DNA of 64,000 nt from Flavobacteriales bacterium. Lineage in GTDB: Bacteria; Bacteroidota; Bacteroidia; Flavobacteriales_D; Parvicellaceae. The first letter of the stretch is position 1; each line of letters opens with the position of its first letter. A program made the position numbers and the translations under genes. The notes beneath the pieces were generated by a model. That model did not search any database. It saw only the letters and a list, made by a program, of their open reading frames with translations, and had not been told where the DNA came from. Of the stretch, positions 52,517 to 61,655 are shown piece after piece. Location of the stretch: contig JAOASC010000044.1 of the NCBI GenBank assembly GCA_025210295.1, positions 62,001 through 126,000 of the forward strand. Reading direction: 5' to 3'.

Positions 52517-54046
52517 TTACCACCCAGTAATAGCTACAGTAGAAGAACGATTATAAGGTGCTCCGTTACTCCAGTTTGGGTGTTGAACATTTAAAAATAA
52601 GGTTTTGTTGTCTGGTGTAAATATTGCTCCTGTAAATTCAGCTCCCATAGGAGAGATGGCAAAACGATGCAAGTCATTGACTGTTGGTTGTTCAATACTT
52701 AAATCAAGGAAGTATAGTTCAGTATACCAATGGTTTTTTCGTTCTGCATGCAAAGGGACTCTTCCTTTACTGTTGTCGTTAATGTCTTCGCATATCACTA
52801 AATAATCTTTTCCTCCTTGTTGAGTCATTGTGATGCAATCAGGGTTGGAGAATACAGTTGCTCCATCGGCACCAATCCCTCCTTCGAGGTAAACACTCAT
52901 TTTATTGGTTTCGGTATCAAATATTAGAATTCTTCCAAATACATCTTCGTAGATGTTTCCTTCTGGATTGAGATAGTCTCTATAGTGTTTAGCTGGTATT
53001 GCTCCATTTTTAATTGGACGCGTCCAATCAGTATGATCATGCCCCGTTTCAGCAATGTAAATTTTATTTCCTTTCCTAACAACCCATTCGTGGCGCATAA
53101 AAATACTTGCACCCATTGCAATTGCAGTATCTCTAATGTTTATTAAAGAAGCGGTGTCGCGAGGTAAAGTAAGCCATTTCCCAGACTCTCCATCCATAGT
53201 TTGTTGATAGGCATATAATTGTCCTTGGGAATAGTCGTCTTCTTGATCGGCAACAAACTTAAACCATACTCCTGGTTCTTTGTCGTCTGTTAAATATACC
53301 GTTTTTCGATCCTCCATAAATTCTAAGTCCTCGTGGAAGTAGCAGCCCATAGCATAGATCTTTTGAGTTGCTTTTCGAGTTTTTGGGTCGACTTCAACAA
53401 TGTATCCAATGTTTTCATGAAATTTTAAGTTGCCTACATCACTGGTGTCCGTATGTCCTTTCCCTTTTCTATAGAAATAGCTATTGCTTTTTCCTTGATG
53501 CTCTTCGCAAGTATATATCATCCCATTTGGAGCGACACTACCTCCACAGTTTCTATCGGTACCTCTTACAGAAGAAAAATCAACATGATGATAAGGTGAA
53601 GTAACGTCCCATGTAGCGTTATTTTTATTGACAGTAAACATAGTCGCTCCGCCACCGTCACCTAAAATTGGGTGACTTCCTTTTAACTCGTGACTGACAA
53701 ACAACCAACCACTGTTGTTGGAATCTGGTAGGAATGCTAACATGTCGTGATTTCCTTTGGCAGGAGCAGAAGTACTATCGTTTACAACGACAATACTTTC
53801 TTTTTCTTTAAATAAGATTTGAGCAGAAAACCCTTCAGGAATGAGTAAGGTTTTGTTTTTAAAATTGGTATCTAAACAGGTAAAAATGCTGTCTAAAGGA
53901 ATTGTGGTAGAGGGGGTGTTTTTAATTGGTGTAATTGTATCAGCAGAAACAGTTTGCTTTTCATGTTGAGATGAATGTTTAGAGGTAGAGTCGCTGTTGC
54001 ATGAAAACAGGAAAAGTCCTGAGAGAACTAAAAAAAAGTATTTCAT
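52517..54046 (-). CDS. PhoX-family (DUF839) lipoprotein, putative phosphatase
   Basis: With the ATG start it has 509 residues. A lipoprotein signal ends in LFLFSC (Cys 16). The rest resembles PhoX/DUF839 proteins, with SSVRGTDRNCGGSVAPNG and TCEEH near residues 150-180, EHLEF-type acidic residues (HEDLEFMEDRKTVYLTDD), IAETGHDHTDW and a repeated beta-propeller pattern. Marine PhoX is a calcium/iron-dependent alkaline phosphatase that uses several Arg, Glu and Cys residues. Activity on phosphate esters is plausible but unproven. It is followed 61 nt later by the hydrolase gene. Confidence 0.85.
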   Translation of the reverse strand: MKYFFLVLSGLFLFSCNSDSTSKHSSQHEKQTVSADTITPIKNTPSTTIPLDSIFTCLDTNFKNKTLLIPEGFSAQILFKEKESIVVVNDSTSAPAKGNHDMLAFLPDSNNSGWLFVSHELKGSHPILGDGGGATMFTVNKNNATWDVTSPYHHVDFSSVRGTDRNCGGSVAPNGMIYTCEEHQGKSNSYFYRKGKGHTDTSDVGNLKFHENIGYIVEVDPKTRKATQKIYAMGCYFHEDLEFMEDRKTVYLTDDKEPGVWFKFVADQEDDYSQGQLYAYQQTMDGESGKWLTLPRDTASLINIRDTAIAMGASIFMRHEWVVRKGNKIYIAETGHDHTDWTRPIKNGAIPAKHYRDYLNPEGNIYEDVFGRILIFDTETNKMSVYLEGGIGADGATVFSNPDCITMTQQGGKDYLVICEDINDNSKGRVPLHAERKNHWYTELYFLDLSIEQPTVNDLHRFAISPMGAEFTGAIFTPDNKTLFLNVQHPNWSNGAPYNRSSTVAITGW

Positions 54047-54064
54047 TGTTATCGTTTTAAGCTT

Positions 54065-54072
54065 CAAATGTA
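54065..54072 (-). promoter_or_regulatory. Bacteroidota -7 box before PhoX-like gene
   Basis: The minus strand reads TACATTTG, matching TAnnTTTG, 18 nt upstream of the PhoX-like ATG and just downstream of the csp terminator. Confidence 0.45.
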
Positions 54073-54076
54073 GCAC

Positions 54077-54107
54077 AAAAAAAGCCTATCTAAACTAGAT
54101 AGGCTTT
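54077..54107 (-). terminator. Rho-independent terminator after csp
   Basis: Minus strand: a 12-bp stem (AAAGCCTATCTA / TAGATAGGCTTT) with a 3-nt loop followed by a run of seven T. It ends the cold-shock gene transcript before the PhoX-like gene begins. Confidence 0.8.
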
Positions 54108-54127
54108 AAAAAAATATTAAGAGTAGA

Positions 54128-54319
54128 TTAAACTACTTTTACATCAACTGCGTTTAATCCTTTTTTACCTTCTTTTAAGTCAAATTCAACTTGATCTCCT
54201 TCTCTAATCTCATCGATTAATCCAGAAACGTGAACAAAATGTTCTTTGTTAGATCCTTCTTCTACGATGAAACCAAATCCTTTAGTCTCATTGAAAAACT
54301 TTACTGTTCCTTTATTCAT
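54128..54319 (-). CDS. Cold shock protein, CspA family
   Basis: A 63-residue single cold-shock domain that binds single-stranded RNA and DNA. The RNP1 motif KGFGFI is at about residues 13-18, and RNP2 FVHVS at about 28-32. Family members act as RNA chaperones. The start codon opens MNKGTVKFFNETKGFG, the usual N-terminus. A TATGTTTG box 25 nt upstream and a strong terminator 20 nt downstream make it a single-gene transcript. Confidence 0.95.
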   Translation of the reverse strand: MNKGTVKFFNETKGFGFIVEEGSNKEHFVHVSGLIDEIREGDQVEFDLKEGKKGLNAVDVKVV

Positions 54320-54344
54320 GTTATTGTTTAATAAATTATTACTG

Positions 54345-54352
54345 CAAACATA
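54345..54352 (-). promoter_or_regulatory. Bacteroidota -7 box before csp
   Basis: The minus strand reads TATGTTTG, matching TAnnTTTG, 25 nt upstream of the csp ATG. A TTG lies 12 nt further upstream, closer than the accepted -33 spacing. Confidence 0.5.
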
Positions 54353-54398
54353 GTTGATTTAATTCAATAATTCGCTCGATTTGTAATAAATAATTAAA

Positions 54399-56147
54399 TT
54401 AGTTTTTTAAGCTTAAATTTAATTCATTTAATTGTGCTGTGTCGATAGGAGATGGTGCATCAATCATAACATCTCTACCGCTATTGTTTTTAGGGAATGC
54501 GATAAAGTCTCTAATAGAGTCGGTTCCTCCAAAAATTGAACAAATACGATCAAATCCAAAAGCCAATCCTCCATGGGGTGGAGCTCCATATTCAAAAGCA
54601 TCCATTAAGAAACCAAATTGAGCTTGTGCTTCTTCTTTGGTAAAGCCTAAAAGGTCAAACATTCTAGCTTGAATTGCTCTATCGTGGATACGTATAGAAC
54701 CTCCTCCAACTTCAACGCCATTAATTGCTAAATCATAAGCATTAGCTCTAACTGCTTTAGGGTCGGACTCAATCAATTTCATATCCTCTGGTTTTGGAGA
54801 GGTGAATGGATGGTGCATAGCATGATAACGTTGCGTTTCTTCATCCCATTCTAATAAAGGGAAATCTAATACCCATAGCGGTTTGAATACATTAGGATCT
54901 CTTAGGTCTAATTCAGTTCCCATGTGTAAACGTAAATCGTTCATTTGGCTACGTACTTTATCAGTCTCGCCGCTTAAGACTAAAATTAAGTCTCCAGCTT
55001 TAGCGTTACATTGTTTAGCCCACTTAGCCAATTCTTCTTGGTTGTAAAATTTATCAACAGAAGACTTAAATGTACCATCTTCGTTACATTTTACATAGAC
55101 CATACCTTTTGCTCCAACTTGAGGTCTTTGAACCCATTTGGTTAGTTTATCGAGTTGCTTTCTTGAGTATCCAGCACAACCTTCTGCAGTAATTCCTAGA
55201 ATTAATTCAGCTGAATCGAAAATTGTAAAGTCTTTACCTTTAACGATGTCATTCAATTCATTAAAGGTCATTCCAAATCGAATATCTGGTTTGTCAGACC
55301 CATATAACTTCATGGCTTCAGCATAAGTCATTCTTGGGAAGTCATCTTCAAACTCAATTCCTTTTACCGATTGGAATAAGTGTTTCATTAAACCCTCAAA
55401 GGTCTGCAAGATGTCCTCTTGTTCTACAAAAGCCATTTCACAGTCTATTTGAGTAAACTCTGGCTGTCTATCAGCCCTTAAATCTTCATCTCTAAAGCAT
55501 TTTACAATTTGGTAGTAACGGTCATAGCCACTCACCATTAATAATTGTTTAAATGTTTGGGGTGATTGTGGTAGTGCATAGAATTCTCCATCGTTCATTC
55601 TACTTGGAACAACAAAGTCTCTTGCTCCCTCAGGTGTAGATTTGATTAGGTAAGGAGTTTCAACCTCCATAAACGCTAATGAGTCTAAGTATTTTCTTGT
55701 TTCTAAACCAATTTTATTTCTTAGGATTAGATTGTTTTTTAGAGGGTTTCTTCTTAAGTCCAAAAAACGATATTTCATTCTTAATTCATCCCCTCCATCA
55801 GTTTCATCTTCAATGGTAAAAGGAGGAAGTTTAGCCTCTTTGAGAATGGTTAATTCGGTAACGTTAATTTCTATGTCTCCAGTTGGGATATTTTTGTTTT
55901 TGCTTTCTCGTTCTGCTACAATCCCTTTTGCTTGAATCACGTATTCTCTACCTAAGGTTCTTGCTTTGGTACATAAGTCAGCATTGATATCCATATTAAA
56001 AACCAGCTGGGTAATACCATATCGATCTCTTAGGTTTACAAATGTAATTCCTCCAAGATCATTTGAGTTTTGTACCCATCCACAAAGAGTGACTTCTGCT
56101 CCTGTGTTCTCAATTCTTAATTCTCCGTTTTTATGTGATCTATACAT
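54399..56147 (-). CDS. aspS: Aspartyl-tRNA synthetase
   Basis: A 582-residue class IIb synthetase of bacterial AspRS size. It has an N-terminal OB-fold anticodon-binding domain ([21 protein letters not shown]), motif 2 [18 protein letters not shown] near residue 220, a bacterial GAD-type insertion (about 285-415) and motif 3 GLAFGFDRI near residue 530. It charges tRNA-Asp (and tRNA-Asn if non-discriminating; no gatCAB is seen here to decide). The gap upstream to lepA is 88 nt and contains a TGTAC-N8-GTACA inverted repeat of unclear meaning. Confidence 0.97.
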   Translation of the reverse strand: MYRSHKNGELRIENTGAEVTLCGWVQNSNDLGGITFVNLRDRYGITQLVFNMDINADLCTKARTLGREYVIQAKGIVAERESKNKNIPTGDIEINVTELTILKEAKLPPFTIEDETDGGDELRMKYRFLDLRRNPLKNNLILRNKIGLETRKYLDSLAFMEVETPYLIKSTPEGARDFVVPSRMNDGEFYALPQSPQTFKQLLMVSGYDRYYQIVKCFRDEDLRADRQPEFTQIDCEMAFVEQEDILQTFEGLMKHLFQSVKGIEFEDDFPRMTYAEAMKLYGSDKPDIRFGMTFNELNDIVKGKDFTIFDSAELILGITAEGCAGYSRKQLDKLTKWVQRPQVGAKGMVYVKCNEDGTFKSSVDKFYNQEELAKWAKQCNAKAGDLILVLSGETDKVRSQMNDLRLHMGTELDLRDPNVFKPLWVLDFPLLEWDEETQRYHAMHHPFTSPKPEDMKLIESDPKAVRANAYDLAINGVEVGGGSIRIHDRAIQARMFDLLGFTKEEAQAQFGFLMDAFEYGAPPHGGLAFGFDRICSIFGGTDSIRDFIAFPKNNSGRDVMIDAPSPIDTAQLNELNLSLKN

Positions 56148-56235
56148 TTTTTTAGTTGATGTATTCTGTACAATATATAGTACAATGTTGTCTATTTATT
56201 TAATTTATATGAGGTTCTTTTTTTTGAAATAACAG

Positions 56236-58029
56236 TTAATCTAGTTTTAATACAGCCAAGAAAGCCTCTTGAGGAACTGTTACACTACCAACTTGACGCA
56301 TCCTTTTCTTTCCTTTTTTCTGCTTCTCTAATAGTTTTCGTTTACGAGAAATATCACCACCATAACATTTAGCAGTTACATCTTTACGTAACGCTTTGAT
56401 GTTCTCCCTGGCAATAAATTTCGCGCCAATCGCAGCTTGAATTGGAATCTCAAATTGTTGACGAGGAATTAAATCTTTTAATTTTAAACAAATCTTTTTA
56501 CCTAAAGTATAAGCATTGCTTCGGTGAACTAATGCAGATAAGGCATCTACTTGCTCTGAGTTAAGAAGTATATCCAGTTTAATTAGGTCCGATTTTCTGT
56601 AGCCAATAGGCGAATAATCAAAACTAGCATATCCTTTAGATACTGTTTTTAATTTGTCGTAGAAGTCAAAAACAACTTCAGCTAATGGCATATCAAAAGT
56701 AATTTCAACACGATCTTGTGTTAGATATACTTGATTAGTTAACTCTCCTCTCTTTTCAATACATAACGTCATGATTTGCCCAACATAATCGCCTTTTGTA
56801 ATGACTTGAGCTTTGATATATGGCTCTTCTATATAATCTAATTTAGATTGGTCGGGAAGGTCAGAAGGGTTATTGACAATAACTAATTCTTGGTTCTTTT
56901 TTAAATAAGCTTTGTAAGACACATTGGGTACGGTTGTAATCACCGTCATGTTAAACTCACGCTCTAAACGCTCTTGAATAATCTCCATGTGTAACATTCC
57001 TAGGAATCCACATCTAAAACCAAAACCTAAGGCTGCAGAACTTTCAGGTTCAAACACCAAAGAAGCATCATTAAGTTGCAGTTTTTCCATAGAAGCTCTT
57101 AGCTCTTCATAATCTTCAGTGTCTACAGGGTAAATACCAGCAAAAACCATTGGTTTTACATCTTCAAAACCTTGAATAGCATCTTCACATGGATTTTCTT
57201 TAGTTGTGATGGTATCTCCAACTTTAACCTCTTCGGCTTTTTTTATACCAGATACAATATATCCTACATCTCCAGTGTTGACTTCTTTCGTTGGGAACAT
57301 GTCCATTTTTAACACCCCAATTTCGTCAGCAAAATAAGATTTTCCTGTGTTTACAAACTGAACTTCATCTCCTTTTTTAATGGAACCATTCATGACTCTA
57401 TAATAAGCTATGATCCCTCTAAAAGTATTGTAAACCGAATCAAAAATCATGGCTTGTAATGGGGCTTCAGGATCTCCTTCCGGAGCTGGTATTCTTTCAA
57501 CAACAGCTTCTAAGATCTTTTCTACACCTAAACCTGTTTTTCCACTAGCAGGTATAATGTCTGCTTCCTCACAGCCGATTAAGTCCATAATTTGGTCAGC
57601 TACAACTTCTGGATTGGCTCCAGGTAGGTCCATTTTGTTGAGGATAGGGATGATTTCTAGGTCATTGTCTATGGCAAGGTATAAGTTCGAAATCGTTTGT
57701 GCTTCAATTCCTTGAGAGGCATCAACAATTAGTAATGCACCTTCACATGCAGCAATAGATCGAGAAACTTCATAAGAGAAATCAACGTGTCCAGGAGTGT
57801 CAATTAAGTTTAAAATATACTCTTCGCCATCAGTATGTTTATAATTCATCTGAATAGCGTGACTTTTAATGGTAATCCCTCTCTCTCGTTCGATGTCCAT
57901 GTCATCAAGCGCTTGATCTTTCATGTCACGTTCTGCAATCGTATTGGTAGTTTGCAAAAGACGGTCAGCTAAGGTGCTTTTTCCATGGTCAATATGTGCA
58001 ATAATGCAAAAGTTTCTAATTTTCTTCAT
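56236..58029 (-). CDS. lepA: Translation elongation factor 4 (LepA)
   Basis: A 597-residue GTPase with the ATG start. The G1 motif AHIDHGKST is at about residues 9-17, G3 DTPGH at about 80, and G4 NKMDLP at about 135. The C-terminal domain, with [28 protein letters not shown], is diagnostic of LepA/EF4, which back-translocates or rescues stalled ribosomes. An in-frame start 21 nt earlier overlaps the promoter region and is rejected. Confidence 0.97.
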   Translation of the reverse strand: MKKIRNFCIIAHIDHGKSTLADRLLQTTNTIAERDMKDQALDDMDIERERGITIKSHAIQMNYKHTDGEEYILNLIDTPGHVDFSYEVSRSIAACEGALLIVDASQGIEAQTISNLYLAIDNDLEIIPILNKMDLPGANPEVVADQIMDLIGCEEADIIPASGKTGLGVEKILEAVVERIPAPEGDPEAPLQAMIFDSVYNTFRGIIAYYRVMNGSIKKGDEVQFVNTGKSYFADEIGVLKMDMFPTKEVNTGDVGYIVSGIKKAEEVKVGDTITTKENPCEDAIQGFEDVKPMVFAGIYPVDTEDYEELRASMEKLQLNDASLVFEPESSAALGFGFRCGFLGMLHMEIIQERLEREFNMTVITTVPNVSYKAYLKKNQELVIVNNPSDLPDQSKLDYIEEPYIKAQVITKGDYVGQIMTLCIEKRGELTNQVYLTQDRVEITFDMPLAEVVFDFYDKLKTVSKGYASFDYSPIGYRKSDLIKLDILLNSEQVDALSALVHRSNAYTLGKKICLKLKDLIPRQQFEIPIQAAIGAKFIARENIKALRKDVTAKCYGGDISRKRKLLEKQKKGKKRMRQVGSVTVPQEAFLAVLKLD

Positions 58030-58037
58030 ACGTAGCA

Positions 58038-58045
58038 CAAAAATA
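58038..58045 (-). promoter_or_regulatory. Bacteroidota -7 box before lepA
   Basis: The minus strand reads TATTTTTG, matching TAnnTTTG, ending 8 nt before the chosen lepA ATG. This short distance again suggests a nearly leaderless transcript. Confidence 0.5.
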
Positions 58046-58214
58046 AACAAATTCTTTAGCTAGCATTTAGATTCTGGGATGAGTTCTACTTTTTTGAATG
58101 TTTTTTTTGTAAAACTCAAATAAGGAAGAAGGAGAAATAACGTTGTTTTTATCAGACTTTGTTAAGCTTTACTAGAAAAATGAATTATAGTTAGTAGAAT
58201 TAAACAACCTTTCT

Positions 58215-58222
58215 TATTTTTG
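58215..58222 (+). promoter_or_regulatory. Bacteroidota -7 box before M28 peptidase gene
   Basis: TATTTTTG matches TAnnTTTG and ends 37 nt before the ATG. The 230-nt divergent region from lepA to here holds nothing else recognised. Confidence 0.5.
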
Positions 58223-58259
58223 AGCAATCAACTTAAACAACGTCGATAACCGATATAAA

Positions 58260-59282
58260 ATGAAGATTTCGAATTATTTAATTCTTTTTTTGAGTTTAGT
58301 TTTAATTAGTGCATGTGAAAACGATGAGCAAGAACCGATAACTAAACCACCAATAGAAAAAAACAAAGAGCCAGAACAACCGAAGGTAATAACCCCTACA
58401 TTTAATAAAGATTCTGCTTTAGCTTATGTTCAAAGGCAAGTAGATTTTGGTCCTAGAGTTCCCAATACCAAAGAACATGATGCTTGTGGAGAGTGGATGG
58501 CCAACGAGTTGGTTCAATATGGTTTTGATACGTTAATTCAAAGAGGGCGAGTGTTGGCTTTTAATGGAACTGTTTTAAATATCCAGAATATTATTGGGCA
58601 ATATAAAAAAGAAGCTAAGGAACGTATTATGCTTTGTGCACATTGGGATACAAGACCTTTTGCAGATAGAGATTCTGTCAATAAAAATAAACCGATTGAT
58701 GGGGCTAATGATGGAGCGAGTGGAGTAGGAGTATTATTAGAAGTAGCTAGACAAATTAGTTTGCAAAACCCTAGACTTGGAGTTGATATTATTTTCTTTG
58801 ATGCTGAAGACTATGGTGCTGTTCAAGTTTCAGAAACCTTACAAGATTTAAGCAGTATGAGTGATACTTGGTGCTTGGGCTCTCAATATTGGTGTAAAAA
58901 TCCTCCGATCCCAAATTATAACCCTAAATACGGGATATTGTTGGATATGGTGGGGGCAACAGATGCCATTTTCCCTAAAGATGCCGTTTCTAGACATTAC
59001 GCTGGAGGTTTGGTAAATAAAATATGGAAAGAAGCTCAGAATTTGGGATATGGTAAATATTTTGTGAATCAGTTGGCTGGCGCAATAACAGATGATCATA
59101 CTTATATCAATGAAATGACATCAATACCAGTAGTAGATATTATCCATTATATTCCTAATGGAAATTATGGAGATTTTGGAAAGTTCCACCATACACATGC
59201 CGACAATATGGATGTTGTGGATAAAGAGACGTTAGGAGTGGTAGGGCAAATGATGCTACATATCATCTATCAAGAATTATAA
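58260..59282 (+). CDS. M28-family metallopeptidase-like lipoprotein (glutaminyl cyclase-like)
   Basis: A 340-residue lipoprotein (LISAC lipobox, Cys 19) with a Pro/Glu-rich linker (20-50). The catalytic domain shows CAHWDTRPFADRD near residue 122 (zinc His and Asp), DGANDGASGVGVLLEVARQI (Asp) and FFDAEDYG (Glu-Asp). Residues KFHHTHADNMDVVDKETL at the C-terminus give a further zinc histidine. These fit the M28 superfamily; the overall pattern (QVDFGPRVPNTKEH) resembles glutaminyl-peptide cyclotransferases in this superfamily, which form N-terminal pyroglutamate. Peptidase and cyclase activity cannot be separated from the sequence alone. Confidence 0.88.
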   Translation: MKISNYLILFLSLVLISACENDEQEPITKPPIEKNKEPEQPKVITPTFNKDSALAYVQRQVDFGPRVPNTKEHDACGEWMANELVQYGFDTLIQRGRVLAFNGTVLNIQNIIGQYKKEAKERIMLCAHWDTRPFADRDSVNKNKPIDGANDGASGVGVLLEVARQISLQNPRLGVDIIFFDAEDYGAVQVSETLQDLSSMSDTWCLGSQYWCKNPPIPNYNPKYGILLDMVGATDAIFPKDAVSRHYAGGLVNKIWKEAQNLGYGKYFVNQLAGAITDDHTYINEMTSIPVVDIIHYIPNGNYGDFGKFHHTHADNMDVVDKETLGVVGQMMLHIIYQEL

Positions 59283-59341
59283 ATCGAAATATTTTGCAGT
59301 CTCATAAACCTGTAAAGATGCAACGTAATAAAAAATAAAAG

Positions 59342-60334
59342 ATGAATTTTAAAACATTAGGCGAATTTATTATTGATCGCCAGAAAGACTTCCCTGGTTC
59401 AAGTGGTGATTTATCACGTATATTAAGTGCTATACGATTGGCTTCCAAAATTGTAAGTCAACAAGTTAATAAAGCTGGATTAGCAAGACATATTCTAGGA
59501 GGGGTAGGAAGAGAAAATGTACAAGGAGAAGCACAGCAAAAATTAGATGTTTATGCTGATGAACGTTTTATAGAAGCGTTAAACAATAGAGGGAATGTGT
59601 GTGGAATTGGTTCGGAAGAAAATGATGATTTTATTGAATTGAACAAAGATGGGAAATACATTATTTTAATGGATCCTTTGGATGGTTCTTCGAATATCGA
59701 TGTGAATGTATCTATAGGGACAATATTTAGTGTATTTAAAAGAGTAACGAAAGTTGGGGACCCAGTGGCGTTAGAAGATTTTTTACAGCCTGGTGTAGAA
59801 CAGGTCGCAGCAGGATATGTGCTGTATGGTTCTTCAACGATGATGGTGTATACTACAGGTAATGGAGTAAATGGGTTTACTTATGATCCAGGTATTGGAG
59901 TTTTCTTTTTATCTCATCCTGATATGAAATTTCCTGAGAAGAGTAAAATATATTCAATGAATGAGGGGAATTTAATGAGAAGTTCAAAAGGAGTTCAGAA
60001 TTACGTAAAATATTGTCAAGAAATTGATACAGCAACCAACAGACCACATACAGGGCGTTATATAGGGTCTTTAGTGGCTGATTTTCACAGGAATTTAATT
60101 AAAGGTGGAATTTACATGTATCCATCAACAGATAGTGCGCCTGATGGAAAGTTAAGGTTGTTGTATGAATGTAACCCTTTAGCATTTTTAACGGAGCAAG
60201 CAGGTGGGAAAGCCTCTAATGGTACAGAAAGAATTATGGAAATACAGCCTACTAAATTACACCAAAGAGTACCTTATTTTGTTGGGAATACAACAATGGT
60301 TGAAAAGGTTGAAGAATTTATAGCTAACGAGTAA
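59342..60334 (+). CDS. fbp: Fructose-1,6-bisphosphatase, class I
   Basis: A 330-residue gluconeogenic enzyme that removes the 1-phosphate from fructose 1,6-bisphosphate. The metal-binding [10 protein letters not shown] motif lies near residue 117, with [10 protein letters not shown] upstream, [24 protein letters not shown] (about 240-263) and [17 protein letters not shown] near 277. All active-site residues look intact. The two M16 peptidase genes follow closely, 4 nt and then 3 nt downstream, forming a three-gene unit. Confidence 0.97.
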   Translation: MNFKTLGEFIIDRQKDFPGSSGDLSRILSAIRLASKIVSQQVNKAGLARHILGGVGRENVQGEAQQKLDVYADERFIEALNNRGNVCGIGSEENDDFIELNKDGKYIILMDPLDGSSNIDVNVSIGTIFSVFKRVTKVGDPVALEDFLQPGVEQVAAGYVLYGSSTMMVYTTGNGVNGFTYDPGIGVFFLSHPDMKFPEKSKIYSMNEGNLMRSSKGVQNYVKYCQEIDTATNRPHTGRYIGSLVADFHRNLIKGGIYMYPSTDSAPDGKLRLLYECNPLAFLTEQAGGKASNGTERIMEIQPTKLHQRVPYFVGNTTMVEKVEEFIANE

Positions 60335-60338
60335 TGGT

Positions 60339-61652
60339 ATGAAAAAGTTTATTACGTTAACGACATTGTTGTATAGTTGTTATTTAATGGCGCAAAGCCC
60401 TAATATTCAATTTGAGGAATACGATTTGGATAACGGTTTACATGTTATTTTGCATGAAGATCATTCTACTCCAATTGTAGGGGTTTCTGTAATGTATCAT
60501 GTAGGATCAAAAAATGAAGATCCTGAAAGAACTGGTTTTGCCCATTTCTTTGAACACCTATTATTTGAGGGGACTGCCAACATTAAACGAGGAGAATTTT
60601 TTAAGTATATAGAAAACGCAGGAGGCCAAAATAATGCCAACACCTCTAAAGATCGAACATTTTATTATGAGGTATTACCATCTAATCAATTAGAATTAGG
60701 GTTATGGTTAGAATCAGAGCGAATGTTACATGCCGTAATTAACCAAGAAGGGATCGATACTCAAAGAGAGGTTGTTAAAGAAGAGAAAAGGTTGAGAGTA
60801 GACAATAGACCTTATGGTTCTGTTTTTGAAGAACTATCCAAGCGAGCCTTTACTCAACATCCTTACCAATGGATGCCTATCGGTTCTATGGAGCATTTAA
60901 ATGCGGCTAAAAAAGAGGAGTTTTTAGCTTTTTACAAAAAATATTATGTGCCTAATAATGCGGTTTTATCTATAGCGGGAGATTTTGAAATGGAAACATT
61001 AAAAAAAGATATTGAAGCCTACTTTGGAGCAATTCCTAAAGGAGTAAGTGAAGTTCCTAAGGTTACCATTGTAGAACCACCATTAGCCAAAGAAATTAGG
61101 GATACAATTTACGATAATATTCAATTGCCAGGTTTAATTCAAGGGTATAGAATGCCTGCTCAAGGTACTCCTGATTCTTATGCTTTAGAAATGTTGGGAA
61201 GTTTACTTTCAGATGGAGAAAGCTCTAGGTTAAATAAAAAATGTGTGCAAGAGTCTGAAAAAGCAATGTTTGTAGCGAATTTTCCTTATGCCACAGAAGA
61301 TCCAGGGTTGAGTATTGTTTATGCGATTGTAAATGGAGAAACTAAACTAGAAGATTTAGAGTCAGAAATTGAAGCTGAAATTCAAAAAGTAAAGCAAGAG
61401 TTAATTTCTGATTATGAATATCAAAAGTTGAGAAATTCGATAGAGAGTGATTATGTCTATAATTTCAATTCGATGATTGGTATAGCAGAAAACTTGGCAA
61501 ACTACCATATGTATTATGGAGATGCTAATTTAATTAATACAGAATTAGAACGTTATTTAAAAGTAACAAAAGAAGACATTCAAAGAGTGGCTCAAAAATA
61601 TTTTGTTAAAGAAAATAGAGTTGTACTTTATTATTTACCTAAAGAGAAATAA
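60339..61652 (+). CDS. M16-family zinc metallopeptidase (active subunit)
   Basis: A 437-residue secreted zinc peptidase. A signal peptide (1-18) precedes the inverted zinc motif HFFEH (about residues 69-73) in HFFEHLLFEGT, and the downstream glutamate in the EVVKEEKRLRVDNRP segment near 146. The second half-domain (about 190-437) completes the clam-shell. It pairs with an inactive partner encoded next, as is normal for bacterial two-subunit M16 enzymes. It acts on peptides in the periplasm. Confidence 0.93.
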   Translation: MKKFITLTTLLYSCYLMAQSPNIQFEEYDLDNGLHVILHEDHSTPIVGVSVMYHVGSKNEDPERTGFAHFFEHLLFEGTANIKRGEFFKYIENAGGQNNANTSKDRTFYYEVLPSNQLELGLWLESERMLHAVINQEGIDTQREVVKEEKRLRVDNRPYGSVFEELSKRAFTQHPYQWMPIGSMEHLNAAKKEEFLAFYKKYYVPNNAVLSIAGDFEMETLKKDIEAYFGAIPKGVSEVPKVTIVEPPLAKEIRDTIYDNIQLPGLIQGYRMPAQGTPDSYALEMLGSLLSDGESSRLNKKCVQESEKAMFVANFPYATEDPGLSIVYAIVNGETKLEDLESEIEAEIQKVKQELISDYEYQKLRNSIESDYVYNFNSMIGIAENLANYHMYYGDANLINTELERYLKVTKEDIQRVAQKYFVKENRVVLYYLPKEK

Positions 61653-61655
61653 AAC

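Noticed and set aside
56167..56184. TGTAC-N8-GTACA inverted repeat upstream of aspS
   Set aside because: Five-base arms in AT-rich DNA are expected by chance; no supporting second copy was seen.
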